NCBI RefSeq assembly: GCF_964019385.1
Contig: NC_088644.1
Coordinates: 37,317,442 to 37,381,441 of the forward strand
Source of the DNA: Sycon ciliatum
Lineage: Eukaryota > Porifera > Calcarea > Leucosolenida > Sycettidae
Length of the DNA stretch: 64,000 nt
Direction of reading: 5' to 3'
Shown here: in pieces, positions 22,301-64,000 of the stretch
Position numbering within the stretch: position 1 is the first letter of the stretch
Layout of the letters: each line of letters opens with the position of its first letter
The notes under the pieces: model-generated
What the model saw: only the letters and a program-made list of their open reading frames with translations
What the model was told of the DNA's origin: nothing
Databases searched by the model: none
Program-made: the position numbers and the translations under genes

Positions 22301-23958
22301 TATTTTATTGACTTCAGAGTGGCAAATGTACTATTATGAGTCATCGGCATAACCTCTATTGTGTGACTATTCACGAGTTGTTGTTATGCTTGATGTTAAT
22401 ATCTATAGGGTTGGCTGCTGTATAAGATTGGCATCAAGAAAAACGCCAAGATGCCTGTGGAGATCTACATATTCTATGGGGTGGTGGAGAAATGGAATAC
22501 TAGGGGAGGGAGAGGGTACAGTGGTCCCTCTATAATCCGGCACCATTTGTGCCACGAAAATCTGCTGGATTAGGGAGGGTGCTGGATTAACAAATCTGAT
22601 TTACTGCTGCAATGTGCATGAAGAGGATATTTTGGCTACTGAAAATTGTGCTGGTTTATCGAGGGTGCTGGATTATAAAGTGCCGGATTAGAGAGGGACG
22701 ACTGTAATAGAGAGTAGTAGACAGTGGGATTACCTTTGTCTTCCCTACATTAGGCTTGGGCTTCCACAATGTCATCCACGAGATGACATTCGTGATGCGC
22801 GCTTGAAGTTCCGATAGAAGATAGGGAACAGAGTCCGAGGGACCACTGTGCAGCATACACGTGTCATCTGCAAACAGAGACGTGCCAGGGTTGAGGACAG
22901 GGAGGTCGTTGACAAAGGCCAGGAACAGCAGCGGTCCTAGGGTAGACCCTTGCAGTACACCAGAACGAACAGGGAGAGAATCAGAGAGGACTGAACCAAG
23001 GTTCACAGATTGAGGCGTATTGTGGAGATAGGACGCAAGCCACGACTGCAGGTGGCCGGTCATCCCATACATGTACTTGTGCAGCTTGGCTAGTCAACCA
23101 CGATGCCAAACTGAATCAAAGGCTTCCGCTAAGTCAAAGAAGCAAAGGCCAATGTAATGCCGACCGCCTCGGAGCGTGCACAGTCGCTGAACAAGGTTGA
23201 TCAGATGTACTGAAGTAGGGAGGTAGAGGTATGTACTTTTGGTGACGGTTCTCAAAGAAGGGGTCCGGCCAAATGCCTGGGATGCTCGTGTAAGACGGTG
23301 CGATACTTGCACGTCGAGACTACCGGTGTCACGGATGCTACTGCCAAGATGAGTGACTTGATGCTGCCATTCGCTAGTCCGATATCCAGCAACTTCATGG
23401 CTATATGTATGCTGAGACATGTCTTGAGCTCGTCAAAAGAGCCGACTGCAAAGCTGGCATTGGCGCTCGCACTGCAGCCCACTCCACAGCCGAAGTACAT
23501 TGTCCACGGTGACAGTGTTGTGATGTGCCATTCCAGATGCAGGGCAGAAGCCGTGATGACACATACCTGCTCCGTTGCACACACGCACACACACACACAC
23601 ATACACACACACACATATTCTTATCCTGCTCACAACCTTGGAGTCAATTCAGCCTGAACAATTCGTTATTTTCGGTTTGGTTCGATGTTCCTCTGTTCAC
23701 TGCGTTATATTTTTTCTCTTTCTCCTGTGTTCATTGTTCAGATTTGATGAAACCGACGTTGTTGAAGTTGATCTTGATTCAAAGCTGTACAAAGATCCAT
23801 GCGACTTCAGGTGGCACAGGGGTAGAAAGTGCATCTGTGAGATACCTGGCCAGTCGCCGTGCTCCGTCAAGAACCTCAAAAAGAATAAGGAGCTCATCTT
23901 CCACCGGAAACTGTTCCTGGCGCGTGACGAGAACCGTGGCATGGTAACTTCGCTCTGA
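19394..23958 (+). CDS. MRPS25: Mitochondrial small-subunit ribosomal protein mS25
   Basis: A component of the mitochondrial 28S ribosomal subunit. Four exons join in frame: 19394-19524, 20794-20906, 21289-21373 and 23742-23958, giving 181 residues, close to the usual length of about 173. The start region is 'YRTYKHLSNVPFRLHPDVRV' followed by MLVNYH. Exon 2 has KFIYERVPPLQFGHPKVQIV, corresponding to the KFVFFNIPQIQYKNPWVQI stretch of the human protein. Exon 3 has GKRVFIDCENK. Exon 4 keeps the cysteine-rich end, RKCICEIPGQSPC. The family adopts a thioredoxin-like fold. Intron phases (2, 1, 2) match exactly. Introns hold a duplicated repeat, a hAT-like element and a LINE fossil. Confidence 0.92.
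20262..20495 (+). repeat. Imperfect tandem duplication in MRPS25 intron 1
   Basis: A segment of about 55 bases around 20265-20320 ('gtgactggccgacgcgattg') recurs diverged at 20440-20495 ('gtgactggccatcgcagtcg'). No coding evidence. Confidence 0.5.
21112..21210 (+). repeat. Direct repeat, copy 2 of 2
   Basis: Second copy of the repeat at 18328-18425, here in MRPS25 intron 2 and followed by a G-homopolymer. It also follows a GT-rich tract (21040-21080). Confidence 0.75.
21552..22216. mobile_element. hAT-like element with 7-bp target duplication
   Basis: Ends TAGGGATCTCAGCGCGTG and CACGCGCTGAGATCCCTA are exact inverted repeats. ATAGAGG directly flanks both sides. A 42-codon open frame starting MAEYCVQESTFYGHF at 21683 is the only notable frame inside and has no recognised domain. 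Located in MRPS25 intron 3. Confidence 0.8.
22519..22704. mobile_element. Pogo-like MITE, TIR CAGTGGTCCCTCTATAATCC
   Basis: The left end CAGTGGTCCCTCTATAATCC and right end GGATTAGAGAGGGACGACTG are imperfect inverted repeats with TA flanks. 'gtgctggatta' repeats occur inside. Located in MRPS25 intron 3. Confidence 0.8.
22730..23420 (-). pseudogene. LINE reverse-transcriptase fossil
   Basis: Minus-strand frames carry non-LTR reverse transcriptase motifs: FFDLAEAFDSVWHRG near 23110, then GVLQGSTLGPLLFLAFVNDL and SLFADDT near 22870-22950. The FADD box is intact in this fragment but the frame shifts between blocks. A block resembling the region after the RT palm (LGSSIRDTGSLDVQ, near 23310) sits upstream of the RT blocks rather than downstream, so the fossil is rearranged. 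It is not a functional element. Located in MRPS25 intron 3. Confidence 0.8.
23578..23620. repeat. (CA)n microsatellite
   Basis: Imperfect CA repeat about 120 bases before the last MRPS25 exon. It has no coding meaning, although open frames cross it. Confidence 0.8.
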
Positions 23959-24468
23959 GCGGGTGAAGTGCTTGCATGATTGCACTGTCAGTTTCTTTGC
24001 ATAGCAGTCTTAACTATACGACCACCCAATCGTGTCGCAGTGTTTGATTTTTAATTAGTTTTTTTTCTTTCTTTTTCGATGATTGAGCGTTAATATGAAC
24101 CACATGCACATTGGCCTTCTTGAGAGCGGTTCCTGCAATCGCATCCATAAAGCAACGACTGAAATCCCTTAGACGGCGGTGTGAGGGCTCGGGCCTCTGC
24201 CTGCACAGCTGGCAGAAAGTTAGCTTTAGGCGAGACCTGAAAAATAGAGATTCCCCGGGCCCTCCTGCACCAAAATCGAGCCGAAGTCATTTTTTTTAAC
24301 AGTTCATATACATGTACAGTACTGATCGTGTGAGTAGACAGGGAGTCACACAAACCCGGGCTTGTACGACTCCCAGATGTACGACTCAGGGCCGTCGTTG
24401 GCCGAAAATGAAAATGCCCGAAATACGGAAAAGTGTGCGGGTAAACCGCATACATGTACGTGCGTACC
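23959..24468. other. 3' flank of MRPS25; possible last exon of the srGAP-like gene
   Basis: On the minus strand a good acceptor (aatctctatttttcag) at about 24239 is followed by an open frame VSPKANFLPAVQAEARA... ending with TAA near 24093, in the phase needed after the SH3 exon. It is not recognised and there is no independent support. A diverged copy of part of this region seems to occur at about 26335-26480. Confidence 0.2.
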
Positions 24469-24469
24469 A

Positions 24470-24916
24470 AGGGTGTGTTTGGTTGGTACGATCTAGAACA
24501 GGATCGAACAGCGGGTACACATGGCTATATGGACCAGCCTCGTGCCAACCAAACGGTACTCCAGAAACAGAGCACATTTTTGTGAGAAAAAAATGTGCCA
24601 AACTTGGTGCATTCTTCAAAATGTGTATGGGTCACCGTACCGGTGCACCCAGGGAGTCGTTTACGACTCCCTGGGTGCACCATGGTCACTTTCTACGGTA
24701 CAATGAGTCCAACCCAAAAGCGTATGCACGTGATCATATGGGACCGAAATCGATGTTCCCGCTCGGTTTCACTGGGAAGAAGTGAAACTGCTCGGTCTGC
24801 TCCGGCCTCGAGGCCGGAGCAAGCAGAACATGTTCTGGCCGACCCAGAACAGGTGCAGTCCAAACCCAACGTGCTGTTCTGGTGAATCCTGTTCTAGGTC
24901 GTACCAACCAAACGCA
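24470..24916. mobile_element. Harbinger-like MITE, TIR TGTTTGGTTGGTACGA
   Basis: The left end GGGTGTGTTTGGTTGGTACG and right end CGTACCAACCAAACGCA are inverted repeats, followed internally by matching 'ctagaacaggat' arms. The G-rich start plus GTTTGGTTGG resembles PIF/Harbinger ends. It contains the perfect hairpin at 24642-24681. Confidence 0.7.
24642..24681. repeat. Perfect 19-bp-arm palindrome
   Basis: GGTGCACCCAGGGAGTCGT and its exact complement are separated by two bases. The inner motif CAGGGAGTCGT/ACGACTCCCTG recurs as an inverted pair at about 25330-25366 and 27724-27755. Confidence 0.85.
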
Positions 24917-24918
24917 TA

Positions 24919-25640
24919 CAGTAGAGTCGCGCGCTGAAGAACGTCCAGCCTGAAATTCTAAGAACGCAACAGCCTAAAGCTAAGAACGGCGGTGTTGGTT
25001 TTCTGGCATCTTGTGGGATACATATGATCCAGTACGGATTGTTTCTAAGAACGTGCTATAAGAACATAACCAGATTTCATGAAAAATAAGAACGTCCCAG
25101 GCTAACCTGTCCCTCCAGGAAATCGCGATTCCACGGATGCAACAAATTTCGCTATTTTGGCCCAAACCCGCGTTTTTCTGCTTAATCCGCGATTTCCCGC
25201 GTTTTTTTGTTGTTGTTTTCTGCACTTTTCAAACATTCTTCTGTACTTTTTCCGCAGTGCTTTCCCTGATCATGTTGTTTTTTTTGCATAGACTCGAGTC
25301 TTACTACTCCCGAGAGAGTGCAGTAGACCAGGGAGTCGTCAAACACCATATTTGACGACTCCCTGGTATTTGACGACGTCCTGGAGTAGATCTACTGGCC
25401 AAATAGCGATTCTACAGATGCAACAAATTTCGTGATTTGGCCCAAATCCGCAATTTTCTGCAAATAATTCCGCGAATTCCTGGCAAGTTCTGCATCTTTC
25501 CGCACTTTTCGCCGCATTTTTCGTTGTTTTCTGCCGCAATTTCTTGCGCAAGTTTTCGAGACTTTTTTCCGCAAATTCCCGCAGGGACAGGCTAACCCCT
25601 TGCCCTTGGAAACAACGTTCTTGGGCGCGCGACTCTACTG
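24919..25640. mobile_element. TA-flanked element, TIR CAGTAGAGTCGCGCGC
   Basis: CAGTAGAGTCGCGCGC at the left and GCGCGCGACTCTACTG at the right (one extra base inside) are inverted repeats with TA on both sides. Matching 'gaacgt' blocks follow inside. A second element (about 25100-25597, ends GGCTAACCTGTCCCT and AGGGACAGGCTAACC) is nested within it, and this contains the GGGAGTCGT inverted pair at 25330. Confidence 0.75.
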
Positions 25641-25718
25641 TATGTTGTCTGTAAAAAAATTAAATTACCGGAAAATACTGTAAAAAAAAGTTCAGCATGC
25701 CATGCATCAAGAGTACAT

Positions 25719-26052
25719 CCTGTCCCTCCATGGATCCAGGAAATCGCGATTCCACGGATGCAACAAATTGCGCCATTTTGGTCCAACCCGCGATTTTCTG
25801 CCATATCCGCGATTTCCCACGTTTTTGTTGTTTTCTGCACTTTTTACGCGGTGCTTTCCATAAATCCATAATCACGTAGGTAACAAATTTCGTGATTTGG
25901 TCCAAATACGCGCAATTTTCTGCAAAGAATTCCGCGAATTCCTGGCAAGTTCGCACTTTTCGCCGCATTTTTTGTTCTTTTCTGCCGCAATTTCTTGCGC
26001 AAGTTTTCGAGAATGTTTCCGCGAATTCCCGCAGGTACAGCATAACCCCGGG
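25719..26052. repeat. Further copy of the 'aaatcgcgattcc' element
   Basis: 'aaatcgcgattccacggatg' and the following 'caacaaatt' blocks recur here as at 25125-25220 and 25390-25590. It starts CCTGTCCCTCC and ends near CGCAGGTACAG. It is non-coding and related to the nested element at 25100-25597. Confidence 0.6.
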
Positions 26053-27360
26053 TTATCTGTTATGTACTCTTGCATGCATGCATAAAAAAAAAAAAGTCGC
26101 CCACGCGCACCAATTTCACATGGGTCCTGCCCGGGAATCTCGATTTTATTTTGGTCTCGCTTTTATACTGCTTTCATTTATAGCTTCTCCATCTCCTAAA
26201 CGGTCTCTTCGTTGCAACTACATGTACATGTATGTCTCACCCAACTTTGAGGTCTTGCCCATACAGGTCTTGCCCATACAGGCCATGCTCCATCATGATG
26301 AAGAAATGAAGTCCACCATGCCCTTCCAGGGGTGAATTTATTGTCATATTTTTGCATAGCAGTTTCTGCTATACAAAATCACAATTGTGTAGCAGTCTTT
26401 GATTTTGATTAGCATTTTTCTTTGAAGGTTGGGTGTTTACCACATTGTCTCTCTTGAGAGTGATGCCTGAAAGCCCATTTGCAAAAAACCGACTGAATCA
26501 TAAATGTGCACGCAGATTGAGAGTGCCTGCACCACATACACTGCACTGTATGCATGCTACTTGACAGCGCAGGGTAGGCATGGATAGTCTGTATGTATCG
26601 CAGTTTTCGGCGAATCACGGTGACTTTTGAGTAGCAGTAGATCGATTTTGCATCGCAAACTGCGATGCGATACAGGATAAATTCATCCCTGCCCTTCTTT
26701 AACTTTTCACTACAGTGATGGGCGGGGGCCTGCAAGTTGATGAGGTGCAAGTCAGGTGTTGGCATTGAAGAGACCATTTTGGGATACGCAGCAGAAGTTC
26801 TATTTGTGTGCACGTGGCTGTGGTGGAGGTTAAAGCTGTACAGTGGAACTTCAGCACAGTGGAACCTCGCTTTCGGACAACCTCACTAGACCGACCACTT
26901 TTGTTCCGTCCCGAATGTTCCTCCATATTTACCACGAGTACAACAGGATAGTCATTTGCACGAATCAGGCCACTTTGTGAGGTCCGAATTCCCAGGTTCC
27001 GCTACTGTTGAGCGGCTAGTTTTAGCGGGTAAATTTTTTAGCGTTTTCTGAATCTGGACCGATTCACGATGAAATATTTTAGCGATCCGAGTTTCAGACT
27101 TTATAAAGAAGGATGACTTGTACAAGCTGTACTGTACGTGAAAATGTTCGATTGGTGCGGCAAAACTTTGGCGAAAACACTCCTTTCGCTAAAGTCGCTA
27201 AAACATCACCGTCGCTAAAATTAGCCATTTTACAGTATGTTGGCGTACGTCCAACGGCCGTAGTAAATCTGTACCAACAGCTCATAAGCAAGAGTGTCCA
27301 ACTGTGATCTCTTTTCTATGGGCCAGATGCGCAGTGCGCTGCCTTCGTTACATCGTGCAG
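26053..27360. other. Intergenic repeats, no gene recognised
   Basis: 27000-27240 contains 'agcgttttctg' and 'cgctaaaa' blocks resembling the ends of the element at 41255-41687. The remainder has no assignable structure. Confidence 0.4.
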
Positions 27361-27363
27361 ATA

Positions 27364-27491
27364 CAGTCAGACCTTGCTCATCCGGTCCTCTTTTATCCGG
27401 AAGAAAATAGCTGGTTACAGATTTACAGCATACGTGATGCATCCAACATTTTTGTGGAAACGGATGTGTGCGGTTAAGCGAGGTCTGACCG
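27364..27491. mobile_element. Pogo/Tigger-like MITE, copy 2
   Basis: Starts CAGTCAGACCTTGCTCATCC, ends TTAAGCGAGGTCTGACCG, flanked by TA. Shorter than copies at 14379 and 52218, lacking a central part. Confidence 0.8.
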
Positions 27492-27921
27492 TACACATCC
27501 ACGCACTGCGGAAAATCAAGCGTCACACTTTCCCTGTGTTTTGAAACCAACTTTCATACGGAACTTAGTTCATGAACCCAAAATTCAGCGTTCGCATCTG
27601 TACTCGAACAAATTGAGCAATTAGCAAAGCCGGATGTGCTGGTACGAGAGATGGTGGATTTTGGTGCATGAGATTGTGATGAAGGCACCGTGAAAGCATT
27701 TGACATGGTTAGCACGTTACGGTCAGGGAGTCGTACAATGTTACGACTCCCTGGTTACGGGTTATGCTAAATCCAACGGAACTCGTACCAGGCACCCGAA
27801 ATACCGTCAGGTTGGTATCGTTTCGACGTCTGAGGTGTTTACGGGGGAGGGGGAGGGGAGCACGAAACCAAGAGAGGGGATTATGGACTCTTGACAAAAC
27901 GGTAAGATAACTACCGGTATA

Positions 27922-28232
27922 CCGTATGTCCGCACCTTTAAAGCGATGGCGGTATATTCGATTATAAAGCCAGTCTCAGTTATAAAGCCATAGGCTTCAT
28001 AAATGAAATGACATTCGAAGTATGTTCTGTAAAAATGGAGGAATAAGTACTATGCTTGCAAACTTACAGACGAGCAGGAAGGGTGAACAAGTGGATTTAG
28101 ATTGAAATTTCTGTGTGGACTTTGACTCTTATGGCATGGCGTAGTGGGTGAGTCATTTTGCATCTAAAATATCTAGGAAAGCAGGGGTGTTTCGAATATA
28201 AGGCCATGGCTTTAAAGGCGCTGACATATGGC
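27922..28232. mobile_element. MITE, TIR CCGTATGTCCGCACCTTTAA
   Basis: The left CCGTATGTCCGCACCTTTAA is imperfectly mirrored by TTTAAAGGCGCTGACATATGG on the right. The arms extend about 45 bases. Boundaries are approximate. Confidence 0.55.
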
Positions 28233-28796
28233 AAGATTCCAACTTTTTCTCCGCACAATACCATAATACACTGTCCGCGTGGAGCGGTGCTCCATCGCGT
28301 TCGCCTCGGAACTGACCGCTCACACTGCTCCAAGTGCTTGCTCTGCTCATAAACGAAATGGAGAGAGTTCGTTGATCTGAAGTAACAGGTTCAGAACATC
28401 ATGCCAACCGTGGTACAGCCATGCACATGCATTGATGTCATGATGGCGTCAAAGACAGATAGCGATTTTGTTGGCCGTGCGTCGGCCTTGTTGGGGGGGG
28501 GGCATTGCCCCCCCCCCGAAATTGAATGCAAGTTTGAGAAAGGCGAGATCTACAAATGTAGTGAGTTCGGATGAGAGGTGTCCAGTAAGTCTAGCCCTCA
28601 GCCCCCTTCCGGCAAGCTTTTGTACACGGTGACGCTCTCAAGTTTTTAAGGCCCTTCCTCTTCTGTCTGCTTCAAGTTGGTATGGTCCTTTCTCTCAGTT
28701 TTCTAGGCTCGGATCGTTGGAACTCTCTACATGCTGACATTCGAATATGCGCATCCGTTTCTCGCTTCCGTAACCTTGTATTGACACATGAAGGGT

Positions 28797-28865
28797 ACCC
28801 CGTAAGAAGGCTTAGGCCTGTGGGGATTGCCCTATCAAAAATTTAATAATAATAATAATAATAAT
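28797..28865 (+). repeat. Dispersed 3'-tail repeat, copy 2
   Basis: Matches 12341-12400 and ends in a (TAA)n tail, as expected for the 3' end of a retroposon. Confidence 0.5.
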
Positions 28866-30080
28866 GTTATAGCAAGTAAGGTAGGGTAAGGCTGTGCATT
28901 GAACGCGGTGCAGGGCGCTACAATGTTATTATTGTAGTTAGGTCGTGAGGCTGGGATGGGAGTCCATTGGGCACAACTCCTATTGCTAAGCCTATAGCAC
29001 AGAGCAACACAAACATAGAACAACATTCCGTCAAACCCAGAAACAGGAAAACAAAACAAAAAACAGATCTCTGCATCTCACGTCGAAATATGACCCATTT
29101 GCTATACGTTAAACGTAGAGAAATACGCAGAGAGAAGGTACTAGGTGTCTGGGTTAGAGTCTACGGCTTCGCTTGTTTTGGGTCAAGATTTCTACGAGTA
29201 GATGTGGTTCTCTACGTTGTGGCACATGCAAAGAAAATGCGTACTGATCTGCTGGGTATCATTCAAATGCTGGCAGAAAACTGCCAAATTTAGGAGGGGA
29301 AATTCCCAGTACACATTCCATGTGATTTCTCCACGTGAACGTAGAGCAGAACAGGTTTCCTTTATGCTATGGGAATGCGAAGCGAGTTCCCGGGATTCTT
29401 TCCGTCCCGGACCGTAGAGCAGAAAACCTCTAATACAGCAAAACATGCAATTTTCGGTGATTTCGGTAGAGAAACCAGGCACCTAAATTTAAATTACACC
29501 TAAAGGCACTAGAGTATGTGTGTCTACTGTATGTGAAGGGAACGCTGGTCACCTAATTCTACATTACACCTGAAACCTGGCAGGTCCCTGGCACCGAAAT
29601 TTTAATGCACCTAAAATACATGTTTTACAGTATCAGTGTTATAACGTACCTCAGTAGCATTCAAGGTAATGACAGAAAAACAGACATGCTCAAACGGTCT
29701 GGACACAAACACACACAAACACACACAGAGTAGAAATACAAACACAACTGTGAGCAGCAACAAACGAAGAAGACGAGAGAAGAAAACAAACCGAAAACTA
29801 GGAACAAAAGTTTGTTTGACGAGGACTTCGGCCATGTGCCTGCAGCCACAACAACGCAGTTACATGTATTTTACTGCGATTGACAGTAGCGGACCAGACC
29901 CCCCCCCCCATGCTTCACAAATACTAGCGTCCCTTCTTGTCGCTCATGCACTGGCTACCTGTTGCTAGCTCTCGGCTACCGGATAGTATAATCAAGAGCA
30001 TTGGACGAGCATCATCACGAGCCGCCGCATCATGGCAGAAAAGTTGGCTGCGGCGGTGGCACAGTGACAGTGGCACACAT
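28866..30080. other. Intergenic, no gene recognised
   Basis: Open frames have no family features. 29100-29210 and 31740-31830 share loosely similar sequence around 'ttgttttgggttcagatttctacg', suggesting an unidentified repeat. Confidence 0.35.
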
Positions 30081-30082
30081 TA

Positions 30083-30299
30083 CTGTAAATATACAAAATT
30101 CCGGCGCTGCAAAATTTCGGCACTCCACGATTTTTGACATTTCGGCGGCGATTTATTTTCGGCGTGGGGTAGAGGGCATGGTATAGACTAGTGCGACAGA
30201 TACTGTGAAAAATTTCATCGGCGTTTTAATTTCGGCGTTTTGGGTCGGTGCCGAATATAGCCGAAATTAAATAGCTGCCGAAAATTTGTATATATACAG
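30083..30299. mobile_element. TA-flanked MITE abutting the SH3 exon donor
   Basis: Ends CTGTAAATATACAAAATTCC and AAAATTTGTATATATACAG are inverted repeats with TA at 30081-30082 and 30300-30301. The interior repeats 'atttcggcg'. The right-hand TA supplies the T of the GT donor of the SH3 exon on the minus strand. Confidence 0.85.
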
Positions 30300-30302
30300 T
30301 AC

Positions 30303-64000
<33,698 letters not shown>

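Noticed and set aside
24093-24238. Last coding exon of the srGAP-like gene
   Set aside because: Acceptor and phase fit, but the peptide has no recognisable feature and the intron would be about 6 kb. Kept only as a low-confidence possibility.

Overview
The window is animal (metazoan) nuclear DNA. Genes are split into short exons with GT-AG introns, and the standard code is used. Four protein families typical of animals can be assembled exon by exon with matching intron phases. The introns and intergenic DNA are crowded with miniature inverted-repeat transposons (MITEs), long CA/GA microsatellites and decayed retroelements. The divergent proteins, short exons and TE load suggest an invertebrate, possibly a sponge or another early-branching lineage. 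That placement is inference only.

Layout. 1-3519: intergenic repeats with two weak candidate exons. 3520-7641 (minus): a five-exon PHAX-like snRNA export adaptor. 7642-11037: intergenic MITEs and a possible tRNA-derived SINE. 11038-17474 (plus): a nine-exon membrane-tethered bZIP factor of the CREB3/OASIS family, with CRE-like sites upstream. 17475-19197: GT-rich low-complexity DNA. 19198-19269 (plus): tRNA-Asp(GTC). 19394-23958 (plus): the four-exon mitochondrial ribosomal protein MRPS25 (mS25), with a LINE fossil in its last intron. 23959-30302: a cluster of nested MITEs. 30303 to beyond 64000 (minus): at least 22 exons of an srGAP-type F-BAR/RhoGAP/SH3 protein, whose start lies outside the window and whose last exon is uncertain.

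The four genes do not form a pathway. PHAX serves snRNA export, CREB3-type factors serve ER/Golgi signalling, mS25 serves mitochondrial translation, and srGAP-type proteins serve membrane curvature and Rho GTPase control.

The least ordinary content is in the introns of the srGAP-like gene. There is a head-to-tail array of frameshifted fragments resembling the NRF1/EWG DNA-binding domain, one copy split by a solo LTR and one carrying an intron-like insert. MITE insertions abut two 5' splice sites. A run of six phase 1-1 cassette exons encodes the RhoGAP-SH3 linker, and (UG)n tracts in the pre-mRNA lie close to many splice sites. All similarity calls are from reading the sequence; no searches were run.
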